Source: Chthoniobacterales bacterium (GTDB taxonomy: Bacteria; Verrucomicrobiota; Verrucomicrobiia; Chthoniobacterales; JAATET01). Taken from it: a stretch of 46,552 bases of DNA. Positions within the stretch are counted from its first letter, which is position 1; each line of letters opens with the position of its first letter. Location of the stretch: NCBI GenBank assembly GCA_015655545.1, contig JAATET010000028.1:1-46552 (forward strand). The letters are read 5' to 3'. Positions 33,890 through 42,522 of this stretch are shown here, piece by piece. The position numbers and the translations under genes are program-made. The notes beneath the pieces are model-generated. The model saw nothing but the letters and a program-made list of their open reading frames with translations, searched no databases and was not told where the DNA came from.

Positions 33890-36415
33890 TTACTGCGAGG
33901 AAGTATCGCCGCCGAGAGGCGTGGTGGCCTGGTCGAAGGCGAGCGGAAGCGTGACCTGCGGCGCGTCTTTAAGCGTCATCGAAAAAACGACGCCGTAGTC
34001 GGTCGCGTCGCCGCCGTTGTTGCTGACATTCGAGCCGCGGCTGCTGCCGCTCTTGTTGTTGCGCACCTCGGCGCCGAAGGAAACGATCCAGGACGAGAGA
34101 TCGCGGTTGATCAAATAACGCTGGAGGATGAGCTGGTGCTCGTCGGCCTCGTAAACAGCCTGGGCGCTGACCCCCCAGTTCGACGTGATTTGATAGTAGC
34201 CGTAGGCGGAGATCTGGTTGCTGTCCTGGAAGAAGGGATTGTTCTCGATGTAGCGATCGCTGATTTGCAGCAGGATATCTTTCCAGGGCATGAAGAGCAC
34301 CGAGGTGTTCACATCGGTGAAGCCATCGTCGGTGACGGGAAGTTGCGCGTCGATGCGGAGCGAGGCCCAGTTGAGCGGCCGGAATTCCAGGCGGTTGACG
34401 ACGTTGGAAACGGTGCCGTTGGTGTTGTCGAGGTAGGGGTTCTGGAAATCGAGATCGATGAAGGTATCGAGGAAGAACCACTGGAAATTATCGTCACCCC
34501 GGCGGGTGGTGAGGCGGTTGCGCACGCCGAGGCGCAGGATATTCCAGCTGTCGATGGAGTCGATGGCGACGAACTCGGGGAAGTCGAGCGGGAGAGGCTC
34601 GGTGGCGGGCACGACGCGGTCGAACTGGAGGATTTGATCGCGCGCCAGGCCGGCGTTGTAAACGTAGCTGTAGTTAAAATACGGCTGCATGGTGTGGAGC
34701 ACGCCATCGAGGCCGAGCATGCGGGACTGCAGCCATTCGTATTTGCGGGCGAGTTTGAAGGAGCCTTCGAAGCCGAAATTCACGATGGGGCGGAAGGTGC
34801 TGCCGCCGCTCTCGAGGTCGGCCCCGTTTTGCGGACCGGTCTCGATGGTGTTGGCCTGGGCTTCCTGATTCTCGGCGGCGGCGATGCGGCTCTGCTGACT
34901 GTTGCTCAGGGACGTGATCTTCGATTGCAAAGTGGCGCGCGTGACCGGATCGGTCGTGGTGTTGAGCTGGCCTTGCAGCCCGGAGATCATGGCTCCGGTT
35001 TCGGCGGCGGCGATGCGATTGTTCTGCGCATTTTCCTGGAGAGTGGCGACGCGCATCTGCTGCTGCTCGCTGAGCGCGCTGACGGTGCGGCCGGTCTTGC
35101 TGTAGTAGGTGCCACGGATGCCGACCTTCGGAATGAGCGAGAGCCAGCCGAAGTAGGTCTTCGGGTAGGAGAATTGGTGAAAGGTGTCGAAGCGCGTGGA
35201 CGAGTAGTCGGGGAAGATCGTGGTGGCGCCGTTGCCGTTCGGAAACGCGCGTCGATAGTAGCCGACGCTATTCTGGCCGTCGTAGAAAATCGGCGAATCG
35301 AAAAGGCGGTGCTGCTTGAAATTCAACGAGAGCTCGGGCAGGCGCTCGGTGGTCTCGTAGAAGTCGTTCATCTGCCAGCGGGTGAGCAGGGTGAGCGTGT
35401 AGAATTCGTTCCATTTCGTGAGCGAGACGTAGTTGTCGGGCTGGGGATCGACGCGAAACTCGTTCGGGAAAAAGTCCTCGAGGAAATCGATGTCGCTGAG
35501 CTTGCTGATGTCGGCGGTGAAATAGATGTCGTCGGTGAGGAAGAGGCGGTCTTGAAAACTCACGCGGTAGCGGTTGTGATCGTCGGGACCCGCGGGTTCG
35601 CCGGGAGCGAGGCGGTAGCTCGGATCCTGGTCGTAGGCGTAGTAGCTCTTGAAGGTGCCGTAGCTGCGGTCGTTCTTGCCGAAGTCGAACTTCGCGTCGA
35701 GGCCGAGGCCCATGCCGAACTTCGTGCGATAGTCGGACTTCGCCGTGGCGATGATGTTGCCACCGCTCCCGATCGGGAAATTGTAGCCGGTGAGCAGATA
35801 GTAGCCCCAGTTCGAATCGTAGCCGGGGCGGAGCTCGAAACCGGTGTTGTTCGTGTAGGCGAACAAGTATGGGAACCAGAAAACGGGCAGCTGCCCGATG
35901 TAGAGCGTGGAGTTCGAGAAGACGACGCGGTCGTCGGGATAGATGCGCACGGAATGCGCGCGGATGTGGAAGCTTGGCTCGGAGGAATCGTCCACCGTGA
36001 GTTCGGCGCCGCGGACGTTGAACTGATGCAGCGAGGGCGCCTGGACGCTGGTCGCGCGGAATTTCAGCGGCGTGTATTGGCCTTTGAACTCGAGGGCGCG
36101 GATCTGCTTGCTCTCGAGATTGTAAAGCGCGCGCTGGCCGGTGAAGACATTGTCGGTCGTGTAGATGCGGATGTTTCCGACGAGAAGCACGTCGCGCGTG
36201 TCGGGATTATATTCCGCGTGATCGCAGTAAATGCTGATGTCGTTGTAGTGAATCTGGACGCCGTTGTCGGCGATGGCGACGCCGTTCTCGAAGCGGGTCT
36301 CGCCTTCCTGAGACGTCGTAATGTCCACGGGCACGTCGCCGAAATTGCCAAATTGCGCCCATGCGCCAACGGGCGCCAACAGTGCAAAGAGGAATGCCAA
36401 CCACAACGACTTCAT
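33890..36415 (-). CDS. lptD: LptD-like LPS-assembly outer-membrane protein with a helical insert
   Basis: 841 residues from ATG 36415. Signal peptide MKSLWLAFLFALLAPVGAWA, then an OstA/LptA-like beta-jellyroll (residues about 40-165: ITTSQEGETRFENG, ISIYCDHAEYNPDTRDVLLVG), then the LptD barrel, opening with LYIGQLPVFWFPYLF and GYDSNWGYYLLTGYN. LptD places LPS into the outer leaflet with LptE. Unusual: residues 446-540 are an alpha-helical, Q/A/E-rich segment (SEQQQMRVATLQENAQNNRI, SKITSLSNSQQSRIAAAENQ) sitting between barrel strands. Some verrucomicrobial homologues may be LptD paralogues, so the name is by family. Same strand as ugd and galE. Confidence 0.8.
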   Translation of the reverse strand: MKSLWLAFLFALLAPVGAWAQFGNFGDVPVDITTSQEGETRFENGVAIADNGVQIHYNDISIYCDHAEYNPDTRDVLLVGNIRIYTTDNVFTGQRALYNLESKQIRALEFKGQYTPLKFRATSVQAPSLHQFNVRGAELTVDDSSEPSFHIRAHSVRIYPDDRVVFSNSTLYIGQLPVFWFPYLFAYTNNTGFELRPGYDSNWGYYLLTGYNFPIGSGGNIIATAKSDYRTKFGMGLGLDAKFDFGKNDRSYGTFKSYYAYDQDPSYRLAPGEPAGPDDHNRYRVSFQDRLFLTDDIYFTADISKLSDIDFLEDFFPNEFRVDPQPDNYVSLTKWNEFYTLTLLTRWQMNDFYETTERLPELSLNFKQHRLFDSPIFYDGQNSVGYYRRAFPNGNGATTIFPDYSSTRFDTFHQFSYPKTYFGWLSLIPKVGIRGTYYSKTGRTVSALSEQQQMRVATLQENAQNNRIAAAETGAMISGLQGQLNTTTDPVTRATLQSKITSLSNSQQSRIAAAENQEAQANTIETGPQNGADLESGGSTFRPIVNFGFEGSFKLARKYEWLQSRMLGLDGVLHTMQPYFNYSYVYNAGLARDQILQFDRVVPATEPLPLDFPEFVAIDSIDSWNILRLGVRNRLTTRRGDDNFQWFFLDTFIDLDFQNPYLDNTNGTVSNVVNRLEFRPLNWASLRIDAQLPVTDDGFTDVNTSVLFMPWKDILLQISDRYIENNPFFQDSNQISAYGYYQITSNWGVSAQAVYEADEHQLILQRYLINRDLSSWIVSFGAEVRNNKSGSSRGSNVSNNGGDATDYGVVFSMTLKDAPQVTLPLAFDQATTPLGGDTSSQ

Positions 36416-36489
36416 GCAGACTCGCGAGGCTAGAGCGCGTCGAGGGGCGCGCAAGGAAAAAGGCGGAAGCAAATTGGCGTCCCTTTATT

Positions 36490-37464
36490 CTAGTCGCCGT
36501 AGCCGTTCGGGTGCTTGACGTGCCAGGCCCAGGCGCTCTCGATAATGCGGCGGATGTCCTGATGCCGCGGCTCCCAGCCTAATTCTTTGCGGACTTTGTC
36601 GGAGCCGGCAATGAGGCGCGGCGGATCTCCAGCCCGGCGCGGCCGTTCGATGACGGGGATGTCCCGGCCGGAAACTTCGCGGCAGACGTCGATGATTTCC
36701 CTCACGGAGGTGCCGCCGCCGGTGCCGAGATTATAGAATCCGCTCTGCGGCGCCTCGAGCGCGAGCATGTGGGCGCGGGCAAGGTCGAGGATGTGAATGT
36801 AGTCGCGGATGCAGGTGCCGTCGGGCGTCGGGTAGTCGGTGCCGTAGATCTCGGCGGCCTGCTTCTGGCCGAGGGCGACCTTGAGAACGTTCGGGATGAG
36901 ATGGGTCTCGATGCGATGATCTTCGCCGAACTGCCCGCTTGCGCCGGCGGCGTTGAAATAACGCAGCGCGACGAATTTGAGGACGTGGATCTCGCCATAC
37001 CCGCGGAGGATCTTTTCGAAAATGAGCTTCGACTCGCCGTAGGGATTGATCGGGTTTTGCACCAAGGTCTCGTCGATCGGCACGCGGTCGGGGATGCCGA
37101 AGGTCGCGCAGGTCGAGGAGAAGACGAGCCGCTTCACGCCGGTCTCGTGCATGGCATTGAGCAGGTTCAGGCCGTTGCAGACATTATTGTCGAAATACTT
37201 TTCCGGCTTCTCCATCGACTCGCCGACGAGGGCGTTCGCCGCGAAATGCATCACCGCGTCGGGCGCATACTCCTGAAGCGCGAGCTTGATTACCGAGGGA
37301 TCGGCCAGATCGCCCTGGAAAAACCGCGCGCGCGTGTCGACGGCCTTGCGGTGTCCCTCGGTAAGATTGTCGAACACTCCGACCTCGTGGCCGGCGTTCA
37401 GAAGCTCCTCGACGCAAATGCTACCGATGTAGCCCGCTCCACCAACGACCAGAATTCTACTCAT
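36490..37464 (-). CDS. galE: UDP-glucose 4-epimerase
   Basis: 324 residues, short-chain dehydrogenase-like. NAD loop VVGGAGYIGS (6-15), VMHFAANALVGESMEKP, FSSTCATFG, catalytic Tyr142 and Lys146 in NPYGESKLIFE, LRYFNAAGASG, and GTCIRDYIHILDLARAH. Interconverts UDP-glucose and UDP-galactose for surface sugars. Together with ugd it feeds UDP-sugars to envelope synthesis, which fits the LptD gene between them. ATG 37464. Confidence 0.95.
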   Translation of the reverse strand: MSRILVVGGAGYIGSICVEELLNAGHEVGVFDNLTEGHRKAVDTRARFFQGDLADPSVIKLALQEYAPDAVMHFAANALVGESMEKPEKYFDNNVCNGLNLLNAMHETGVKRLVFSSTCATFGIPDRVPIDETLVQNPINPYGESKLIFEKILRGYGEIHVLKFVALRYFNAAGASGQFGEDHRIETHLIPNVLKVALGQKQAAEIYGTDYPTPDGTCIRDYIHILDLARAHMLALEAPQSGFYNLGTGGGTSVREIIDVCREVSGRDIPVIERPRRAGDPPRLIAGSDKVRKELGWEPRHQDIRRIIESAWAWHVKHPNGYGD

Positions 37465-37525
37465 GCGCGCCAGAGCATAGGCGACGCAATCCCTCGCGCA
37501 AGCGCTCCGTCGCGCAAACCGCGGC

Positions 37526-38020
37526 TTAAACCGCTTTCTGGTCGCGCAGCGCCTGCACCATTTCGCGGATGTGCCGCATTCCGCCGCGCTCCTTGAGAAT
37601 CTCGAGGCTGCGCTGCGGCGAACCCCATTCCAGGATCTCGATGGTCACATGCCGCACGCCCCAGCGATCCACCTGCGCGCCGCTGGATTTGTAAAGATCG
37701 ATCGTGCCGGTGCCGACCAGGGCGCTGCCGTAGTCGTCCACGATGTATTGCTGGCCGGTCTCGACGATGCGGAATCGCGTGCCCACGGGATAGCGAGACC
37801 AATCGGCCGCCGCGCTGTTGACCGCGCCGGACTTCAATTGCTTGCCGAGCGCATTCTTCGCCTCGTAGCCGCCGTTGTCCGCGCCCGCGCAATACGCGGT
37901 CGTCTTTACGCCGTCGATGCAAGGTCCGCTGATCTCTCTATCTGCCGGACGGGAGGCGGCGCAGACCCAGGCCGTGGCGATCGATAGGAGGAAGGTAAGG
38001 AAGGTTTTTTTACAACTCAT
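37526..38020 (-). CDS. Secreted 3D (DPBB-like) domain protein
   Basis: 164 residues from ATG 38020 (an in-frame TTG lies three codons upstream). Signal peptide CKKTFLTFLLSIATAWVCAA. The middle is a 3D domain: TAYCAGADNGGYEAKNALGK, SRYPVGTRFRI, VDDYGSALVGTGTIDLY and a WGVRHVTIEI end, which holds the three conserved aspartates and resembles the catalytic fold of lytic transglycosylases (MltA-type) and RpfB/YuiC. It probably acts on peptidoglycan in the periplasm. A C-terminal helix (about 40 residues) is extra. Confidence 0.8.
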   Translation of the reverse strand: MSCKKTFLTFLLSIATAWVCAASRPADREISGPCIDGVKTTAYCAGADNGGYEAKNALGKQLKSGAVNSAAADWSRYPVGTRFRIVETGQQYIVDDYGSALVGTGTIDLYKSSGAQVDRWGVRHVTIEILEWGSPQRSLEILKERGGMRHIREMVQALRDQKAV

Positions 38021-38311
38021 AGGCTCCAAAATGGAGCGCGGACCCTACGCGGGGTTTTGGGGAGCGCAACCACTTTTCTCATCCGCAGCCGTCCTACTGT
38101 TCGGAAAAAGGCGCCCCAGAAAGACGGCATTACAGAGGGAAAACGATCGCCTGGACTCAACCACGACTGGCCCCTCAAAAAGCCGCTTCGGGCTATCGAT
38201 CTCTCGAGATTTGCCTCGAAAAAAGGCTTTCACATCCGAAAAACGGCCGAAATTTCAGCGGTAAATTAATCCTAGACGAAGCGCATCCCGCGGTCGCACA
38301 GTCATCCCGCC

Positions 38312-39385
38312 ATGCGCATCGGTTACGTGAAATTCCTACTGCTCGCGATCTGTGGCGCTGCCTCGTCGCTCCTGGCGGAGGAAACCTTCGTTGCTGTTGA
38401 TCCTGTAGAATACATTCAGATGGACAATGGTCTGTCCGACTACAATTCCGACCTGCAAAAGCTGCGCGACCTGCGGGTGATTCTCCGCTCAGGCGAGGCG
38501 ATCAGCGAATATTTCCACACCGTCAGCTGGGTCTATGGCAAATCGGGCTTCCGCGCCTTGGCCGCCGCGCTTGAGCGCGCGGGTCCGATCGTCAAGCGGC
38601 TCTCCGACCCGAAGTCCCGCCGCGTGACCCGAAAAGAAGCCGCTGCGACGATCCGTCATCTGGGGATCGCCCTGCGCGACACCACGCGTTTCCTGCCGAA
38701 ATTCACGAAGAATTATCCTTACGAAAACGTCTCCTTCACCAGGGCCATTTACCCGAACTACACCGGCTTGGCCTTCAAGTTCCTTATCGACCTGCAGCGC
38801 GCCCTGATAAACGCGACCAAGAGACATCTCGTCACCGCGCATCTACCCGCCCCCGCGAAGAAGCTGTGGCTTCGGGTGAGCCCCGACGGATCTTCCGTCC
38901 GCGCCAACGGCCCCGTGTTTCAAAACGCCACCGTTTCCACCTCGTCCGGCACGTATTCCTACTCCAGTGCGACCTATACCACGTCAGTTTCGTCGGGATT
39001 GATCTCCAACTCGGCCGACACGCTCCAGCTTGAAGGAAGCGGCGTGATCGGGACATGGTGGCTCCAATCCAATCCCTCGGACATATTGTCCGCAGGCCGC
39101 TGGCTGGCATTTCCTCCCGGGATCGATATTCCCGCGGACGCGAGTGAGCTCCCGCCCATTGTCCTGAATGTCGCCACCTTCCTGAACGACACGGAATATC
39201 CCGCCGGCACTCGACTGGTGAAAGTTTCCGAGGGGTTCGCGGCCCCGGAAGGCGCAGTGCCGCTAGCTGTGCCTGTCCAAATCTCTCGCCTGGTGCAGTC
39301 CGGCTCCTGGGACATCCAAGGCTCGGTGGAAACCTTCAGCGATAGCGATCCTTCCCACTCGTTTTCACTCACTCCGGCGCGGTAG
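38312..39385 (+). CDS. Secreted protein of unknown function
   Basis: 357 residues from ATG 38312. Signal peptide MRIGYVKFLLLAICGAASSL. Residues 25-190 are mostly helical with a basic middle; the rest is serine/threonine-rich and beta-like (STSSGTYSYSSATYTTSVSS), ending in proline- and valine-rich strands. I do not recognise a family. No cysteine pairs or catalytic motifs stand out. About 290 bp upstream, back to the 3D-protein start, hold no gene and would carry both divergent promoters. It converges on queD. Confidence 0.65.
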   Translation: MRIGYVKFLLLAICGAASSLLAEETFVAVDPVEYIQMDNGLSDYNSDLQKLRDLRVILRSGEAISEYFHTVSWVYGKSGFRALAAALERAGPIVKRLSDPKSRRVTRKEAAATIRHLGIALRDTTRFLPKFTKNYPYENVSFTRAIYPNYTGLAFKFLIDLQRALINATKRHLVTAHLPAPAKKLWLRVSPDGSSVRANGPVFQNATVSTSSGTYSYSSATYTTSVSSGLISNSADTLQLEGSGVIGTWWLQSNPSDILSAGRWLAFPPGIDIPADASELPPIVLNVATFLNDTEYPAGTRLVKVSEGFAAPEGAVPLAVPVQISRLVQSGSWDIQGSVETFSDSDPSHSFSLTPAR

Positions 39386-39386
39386 C

Positions 39387-39749
39387 CTATTCCCCGCGAT
39401 AGCTGCAGCGCGCGGTCGGCGTCTCGTGGATCACGATCTCCGCGAGGCCGGGCACCTGCGGCGCGAGCTTTTGCCAGAACCACGCCGCCATCAGCTCGAT
39501 GGTCGGATTTTCCAGGCCGGGAATCTCATTCAGGTAGGCGTGATCGAGCTGCTCGACGAGGGGATTCATCGCCCTGGAAATCTCGGCGTGATCGTAAATC
39601 CAGCCCGTGTCGGGATTCACCTCGCCCTCGATGGAGATCTCGATCAGGAAGCTGTGGCCGTGCATCCGGCCGCATTTGTGAGTCGGCGGCACCTTGGGCA
39701 GCGTCTGCGCCGCCTCGAAGCGGTAGTCCTTGGTCAGTCTGGCTCTCAT
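39387..39749 (-). CDS. queD: 6-carboxy-5,6,7,8-tetrahydropterin synthase
   Basis: 120 residues from ATG 39749, the family's normal length. Makes 6-carboxytetrahydropterin, the second step to queuosine. Shown by HKCGRMHGHSF (Cys26, H30, H32), GEVNPDTGWIYDHAEI, LDHAYLNEIPGLENPTIELM and IHETPTARCSYRG at the end. The first zinc histidine of the family, in the FEAAH segment, is Q15 here (FEAAQTLP). The upstream gap to queE holds a long hairpin. Confidence 0.9.
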   Translation of the reverse strand: MRARLTKDYRFEAAQTLPKVPPTHKCGRMHGHSFLIEISIEGEVNPDTGWIYDHAEISRAMNPLVEQLDHAYLNEIPGLENPTIELMAAWFWQKLAPQVPGLAEIVIHETPTARCSYRGE

Positions 39750-39764
39750 CTCGATACAAATAAG

Positions 39765-39839
39765 GAATCTGGAACTCAGGAAATCAGGAAGAACTTCAAA
39801 TACGACTGCATTTTTCCTGAGTTCCTGAGTTCCAGATTC
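39765..39839. repeat. Long word-repeat hairpin between queE and queD
   Basis: Arms 39765-39790 and 39814-39839 are complementary at 25 of 26 positions around a 23-base loop. Each arm contains repeats of AGGAACTC-like units. It lies between two same-strand genes of one pathway and overlaps the last codon and stop of queE, so it could lower or separate queD expression or protect the upstream RNA. Confidence 0.8.
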
Positions 39840-40482
39840 AAACTCCCTTCTTCTTCGGGTCCCAGATGAATTTGTGCATCTGCAGCTGGAAACGCGCGGG
39901 AACCTTGTCGGCAAGCATCCACTCGACGATATCCCGCGGGTCGATCTTCCCGAAGACGGGGCTCAACAGCACCGCGCCGACCCGTGCGCCGAGCCCGTGC
40001 TCCGCGATCCGCGCCCTCGCCCATTCGTAGTCCTCGCGCGAGCCGAGCACGAACTTCACCTCGTCGCCTTTCGTGAGAAACGGGATGTTCTCGAAGCGGT
40101 TGCGGTCGCACTCGCCGCTCGAGGGCGTCTTGAGATCCATGATGCGATGCACGCGCGGGTCGATCTTCGAGATATCGTGCGCTCCGCTCGTCTCGATGAG
40201 CACCGTGCGCCCCGCGTCGCAAAGCCGGGCCATGAGCGGCAGCACGTTTTTTTGCAAAAGCGGCTCGCCGCCCGTGATCTCGACCAAGGGACAATCGATG
40301 GCCAGCACTTCGGCGAGAATGTCCGCGACCTGTCGCTTCGTGCCGGCGTAGAACGCATATTCCGTGTCGCAATACGTGCAGCGCAGATCGCAGAACGTGA
40401 GCCGCACGAAGACGCATGGCAGCCCCGCCCATGTGCTCTCGCCCTGCACCGACGTGTAGATCTCGTTGATCGTGAGGTTCAC
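39838..40482 (-). CDS. queE: 7-carboxy-7-deazaguanine synthase
   Basis: 214 residues. Radical SAM enzyme making CDG from 6-carboxytetrahydropterin. The iron-sulfur cluster motif C31-x3-C35-x2-C38 is in FCDLRCTYCDTEY; N-terminal INEIYTSVQGESTWAG, EITGGEPLLQKN (substrate and SAM contact), TVLIETSG and MDLKTPSSGE follow. Its start overlaps the FGGY kinase stop by four bases. Works with QueD next door and FolE2 at 42.5 kb; QueC, the next enzyme, is not in the window. Confidence 0.95.
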   Translation of the reverse strand: MNLTINEIYTSVQGESTWAGLPCVFVRLTFCDLRCTYCDTEYAFYAGTKRQVADILAEVLAIDCPLVEITGGEPLLQKNVLPLMARLCDAGRTVLIETSGAHDISKIDPRVHRIMDLKTPSSGECDRNRFENIPFLTKGDEVKFVLGSREDYEWARARIAEHGLGARVGAVLLSPVFGKIDPRDIVEWMLADKVPARFQLQMHKFIWDPKKKGV

Positions 40483-41891
40483 GACGCCTCCCCGCCCAGC
40501 AGCAGCTCGAGCCGCGATTGTTCAGCGCGAGCTTCGCGATAGCGTTCGGAAACTTCCGGGTCGGGAACCGCGGGCTGCCCGAGCTTTAAAACCGCCGGCC
40601 GTTCGCCGAGCCGCTCGAGCGCCAGAACCGCGGCGCCGCGCAGCGAGGCCTCGGGCTCGGGATTCGCATAGACGGGCTGGCCGAGGACATTCGCCAGGCG
40701 CTTGAGCGCGGCGCGGGATTTCATGCCGCCGCCGGAGACGATCCACTTCGGCACGCCATCGCGCGGCGTGCCGATTTTATCCGCGATCGCGGCGAGCCGG
40801 TAATAAAACGCCTCGGTCACCGCCTGCAAAATATCGAGCGAAGTCGTGCTCTGGCGCAGCCCGAAGATGCTGCCGGTATCGTCCTCGTTCCAGCGCGGCG
40901 CTCGCTCCGCGGTCCAGAATGGCAGCACCGCGAGCCCGTGCTCCGGCGCCCGACGCGTCGCGAGCTCCGCCTCCACCTCCGCGAGGTCGCGCGGCAGCTT
41001 CAGCTCCCGCACGCACCACGCATGGAGATTACCGGCATTGCTCACCGCGCCGCCGACGAGGAAACGCCTGGCATCCACGCGGTATCCGAAAAGTCCGAAA
41101 GGCGGTTTCACCGCCCGGCCTTCGCGCATCAAGCGCAACGCGGCACTGGTGCCGATATTGATCGCGGCCAGGCCAGGCGCCGTCGCCCCGCAACCAAGGT
41201 TGCTCGCCGCGCCGTCGCCGATGCCGGGAAACCATTGCGCGCCTTCCCACTCCGCCGGCTCGTCGGAAATCGGCAGCAAGCGACCGGAATCGATGCGGCA
41301 CGTTTCGAGCATGCGTTCGCTCCAGCGCTGCCCGGTCGGGTCGAACAATCCCGTGCCGGTCGCCATGCCCGTCGCGCAGGTCGCCGTGCCGGTGAGCCGC
41401 CACTGGAGCCACTCGGCGGGCGAAAGCCATTTCGCCACTTTACGAAAAAGCGCCGGCTCGGTGCGGCGCAGCCAGCGGAGTTTCGCCGGCCAGAACGACG
41501 CGCGCAGCATGCAGCCGGTCCCGGCGTGCACCTCGCGCTCGTCGAGCTCTTCGCGCAGCGCGGCGGCGTCCTCGCGGCAGCGCGAATCGGCCCACGTGTA
41601 AATCGGCGTCAGCGCGTTTCCCTCGGCATCCGTGCCGAGGAGACTGTGCCAGAAACAGGAAACCCCCACCGCCCGCACGGCCCGCCCCGTGGCCGCCTGA
41701 CGCACGCAATCGATCGTCGTCTCCAGCCAATCATCGGACTCGAGCACCGCCTTGCCCGCGCGGTCGGTGCGCAACGCATACGCGCGCTGCGCCAGCGAGC
41801 GCGCCACGCGGCGGCCCGCGAGATCGAACCGCGCCGCGCGCACGGACGATGTGCCCGCGTCGATGGCGAGCACCACATCGCCGCGGCTCAT
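40479..41891 (-). CDS. FGGY-family carbohydrate kinase (gluconokinase/xylulokinase-like)
   Basis: 470 residues from ATG 41891, which overlaps the stop of the upstream gene as ATGA. N-terminal VVLAIDAGTSSVRAARFD, GVSCFWHSLLG, IYTWADSRCREDAAAL, LSPAEWLQWRLTGT, the ATP-site NIGTSAALRLM and a C-terminal WIVSGGGMKSRAALKRLAN with PEASLRGAAVLA match FGGY kinases, closest in look to gluconokinase. Substrate is not certain. It is squeezed between a DUF4287-SRPBCC gene and queE, with overlaps on both sides, an odd partner for queuosine genes. Confidence 0.88.
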   Translation of the reverse strand: MSRGDVVLAIDAGTSSVRAARFDLAGRRVARSLAQRAYALRTDRAGKAVLESDDWLETTIDCVRQAATGRAVRAVGVSCFWHSLLGTDAEGNALTPIYTWADSRCREDAAALREELDEREVHAGTGCMLRASFWPAKLRWLRRTEPALFRKVAKWLSPAEWLQWRLTGTATCATGMATGTGLFDPTGQRWSERMLETCRIDSGRLLPISDEPAEWEGAQWFPGIGDGAASNLGCGATAPGLAAINIGTSAALRLMREGRAVKPPFGLFGYRVDARRFLVGGAVSNAGNLHAWCVRELKLPRDLAEVEAELATRRAPEHGLAVLPFWTAERAPRWNEDDTGSIFGLRQSTTSLDILQAVTEAFYYRLAAIADKIGTPRDGVPKWIVSGGGMKSRAALKRLANVLGQPVYANPEPEASLRGAAVLALERLGERPAVLKLGQPAVPDPEVSERYREARAEQSRLELLLGGEAS

Positions 41892-42448
41892 TGGGCTTGC
41901 CCGACGCGCTCGACCATTCGATCGATGGAGCGTTTCCAAAATTCCCGCATTCGCTCGGCGGCGGCGGCGCTGGCCAGCTTGCGATGGCCGATCATTAATT
42001 CACACCGCTCTTCGCCAGCTGCGGAAATATCCACATCGACCCGGGAGCCGTCGGGGATCCATTTGCCGCGCACCGTGCCGGGCTCCTTGACGGCGCCGGG
42101 CTCGAAGTCGCCATGCCGCAGCCATTTCGCACGCTGCTCCCCGTCGATCCAGGCGTGGAAAATCGTGTCCGCGGAAAGTCCGATCGTGCCGGAAACGCTC
42201 ACCTGAAAACCGTCGTCGGTTTCCGCGTTGGAGCTGCGGCCGATCGATTGCTCGAAGGCGTTCGCGATCGACTCCTGCCACCACGAGGGCACGCCGTGAT
42301 CTTCGCGAAGAAACACGATGATTTCCTCGCGCGTTTTCTCCGCCATGCCCGCGCTGCCGAGCAGGCCGAGCCACTCCCGCCAGGGCCGGCCCGTCGCCTG
42401 GAGCACCGCGCCGTCGCTGATGTCGGGTTGATGAGTCACGTTTTCCAC
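41888..42448 (-). CDS. DUF4287 plus SRPBCC/AHSA1-like domain protein
   Basis: 186 residues. The first 70 residues follow DUF4287 (QATGRPWREWLGLLGSAGMA, REEIIVFLREDHGVPSWWQE, FEQSIGR). The rest is an SRPBCC/AHSA1-like ligand-binding or Hsp90-coactivator fold: GFQVSVSGTIGLSADTIFHA, WIDGEQRAKWLRHGDFE, GHRKLASAAAAERMREFWKR. No enzyme motif. Its role is unknown; it begins the cotranscribed series with the FGGY kinase and queE, and is divergent from folE2 with 74 bp between starts. Confidence 0.75.
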   Translation of the reverse strand: MENVTHQPDISDGAVLQATGRPWREWLGLLGSAGMAEKTREEIIVFLREDHGVPSWWQESIANAFEQSIGRSSNAETDDGFQVSVSGTIGLSADTIFHAWIDGEQRAKWLRHGDFEPGAVKEPGTVRGKWIPDGSRVDVDISAAGEERCELMIGHRKLASAAAAERMREFWKRSIDRMVERVGQAQ

Positions 42449-42522
42449 GCTAGCAGCCCGGCGGGACGATGAAAACAGGCTTTGTCGGAGAGACCGCGCC
42501 GCATTAACGTCGTGCTCCTGCC

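Noticed and set aside
34136-36433. A 765-codon plus-strand open frame opposite lptD
   Set aside because: Composition V/E/G/D-rich from complement of the lptD codons; lptD has signal peptide, OstA domain and barrel pattern.
38021-38311. Possible small gene in the gap before the secreted unknown
   Set aside because: Several short frames exist but none has a ribosome site, a motif or sensible composition; I see only a promoter-type region.
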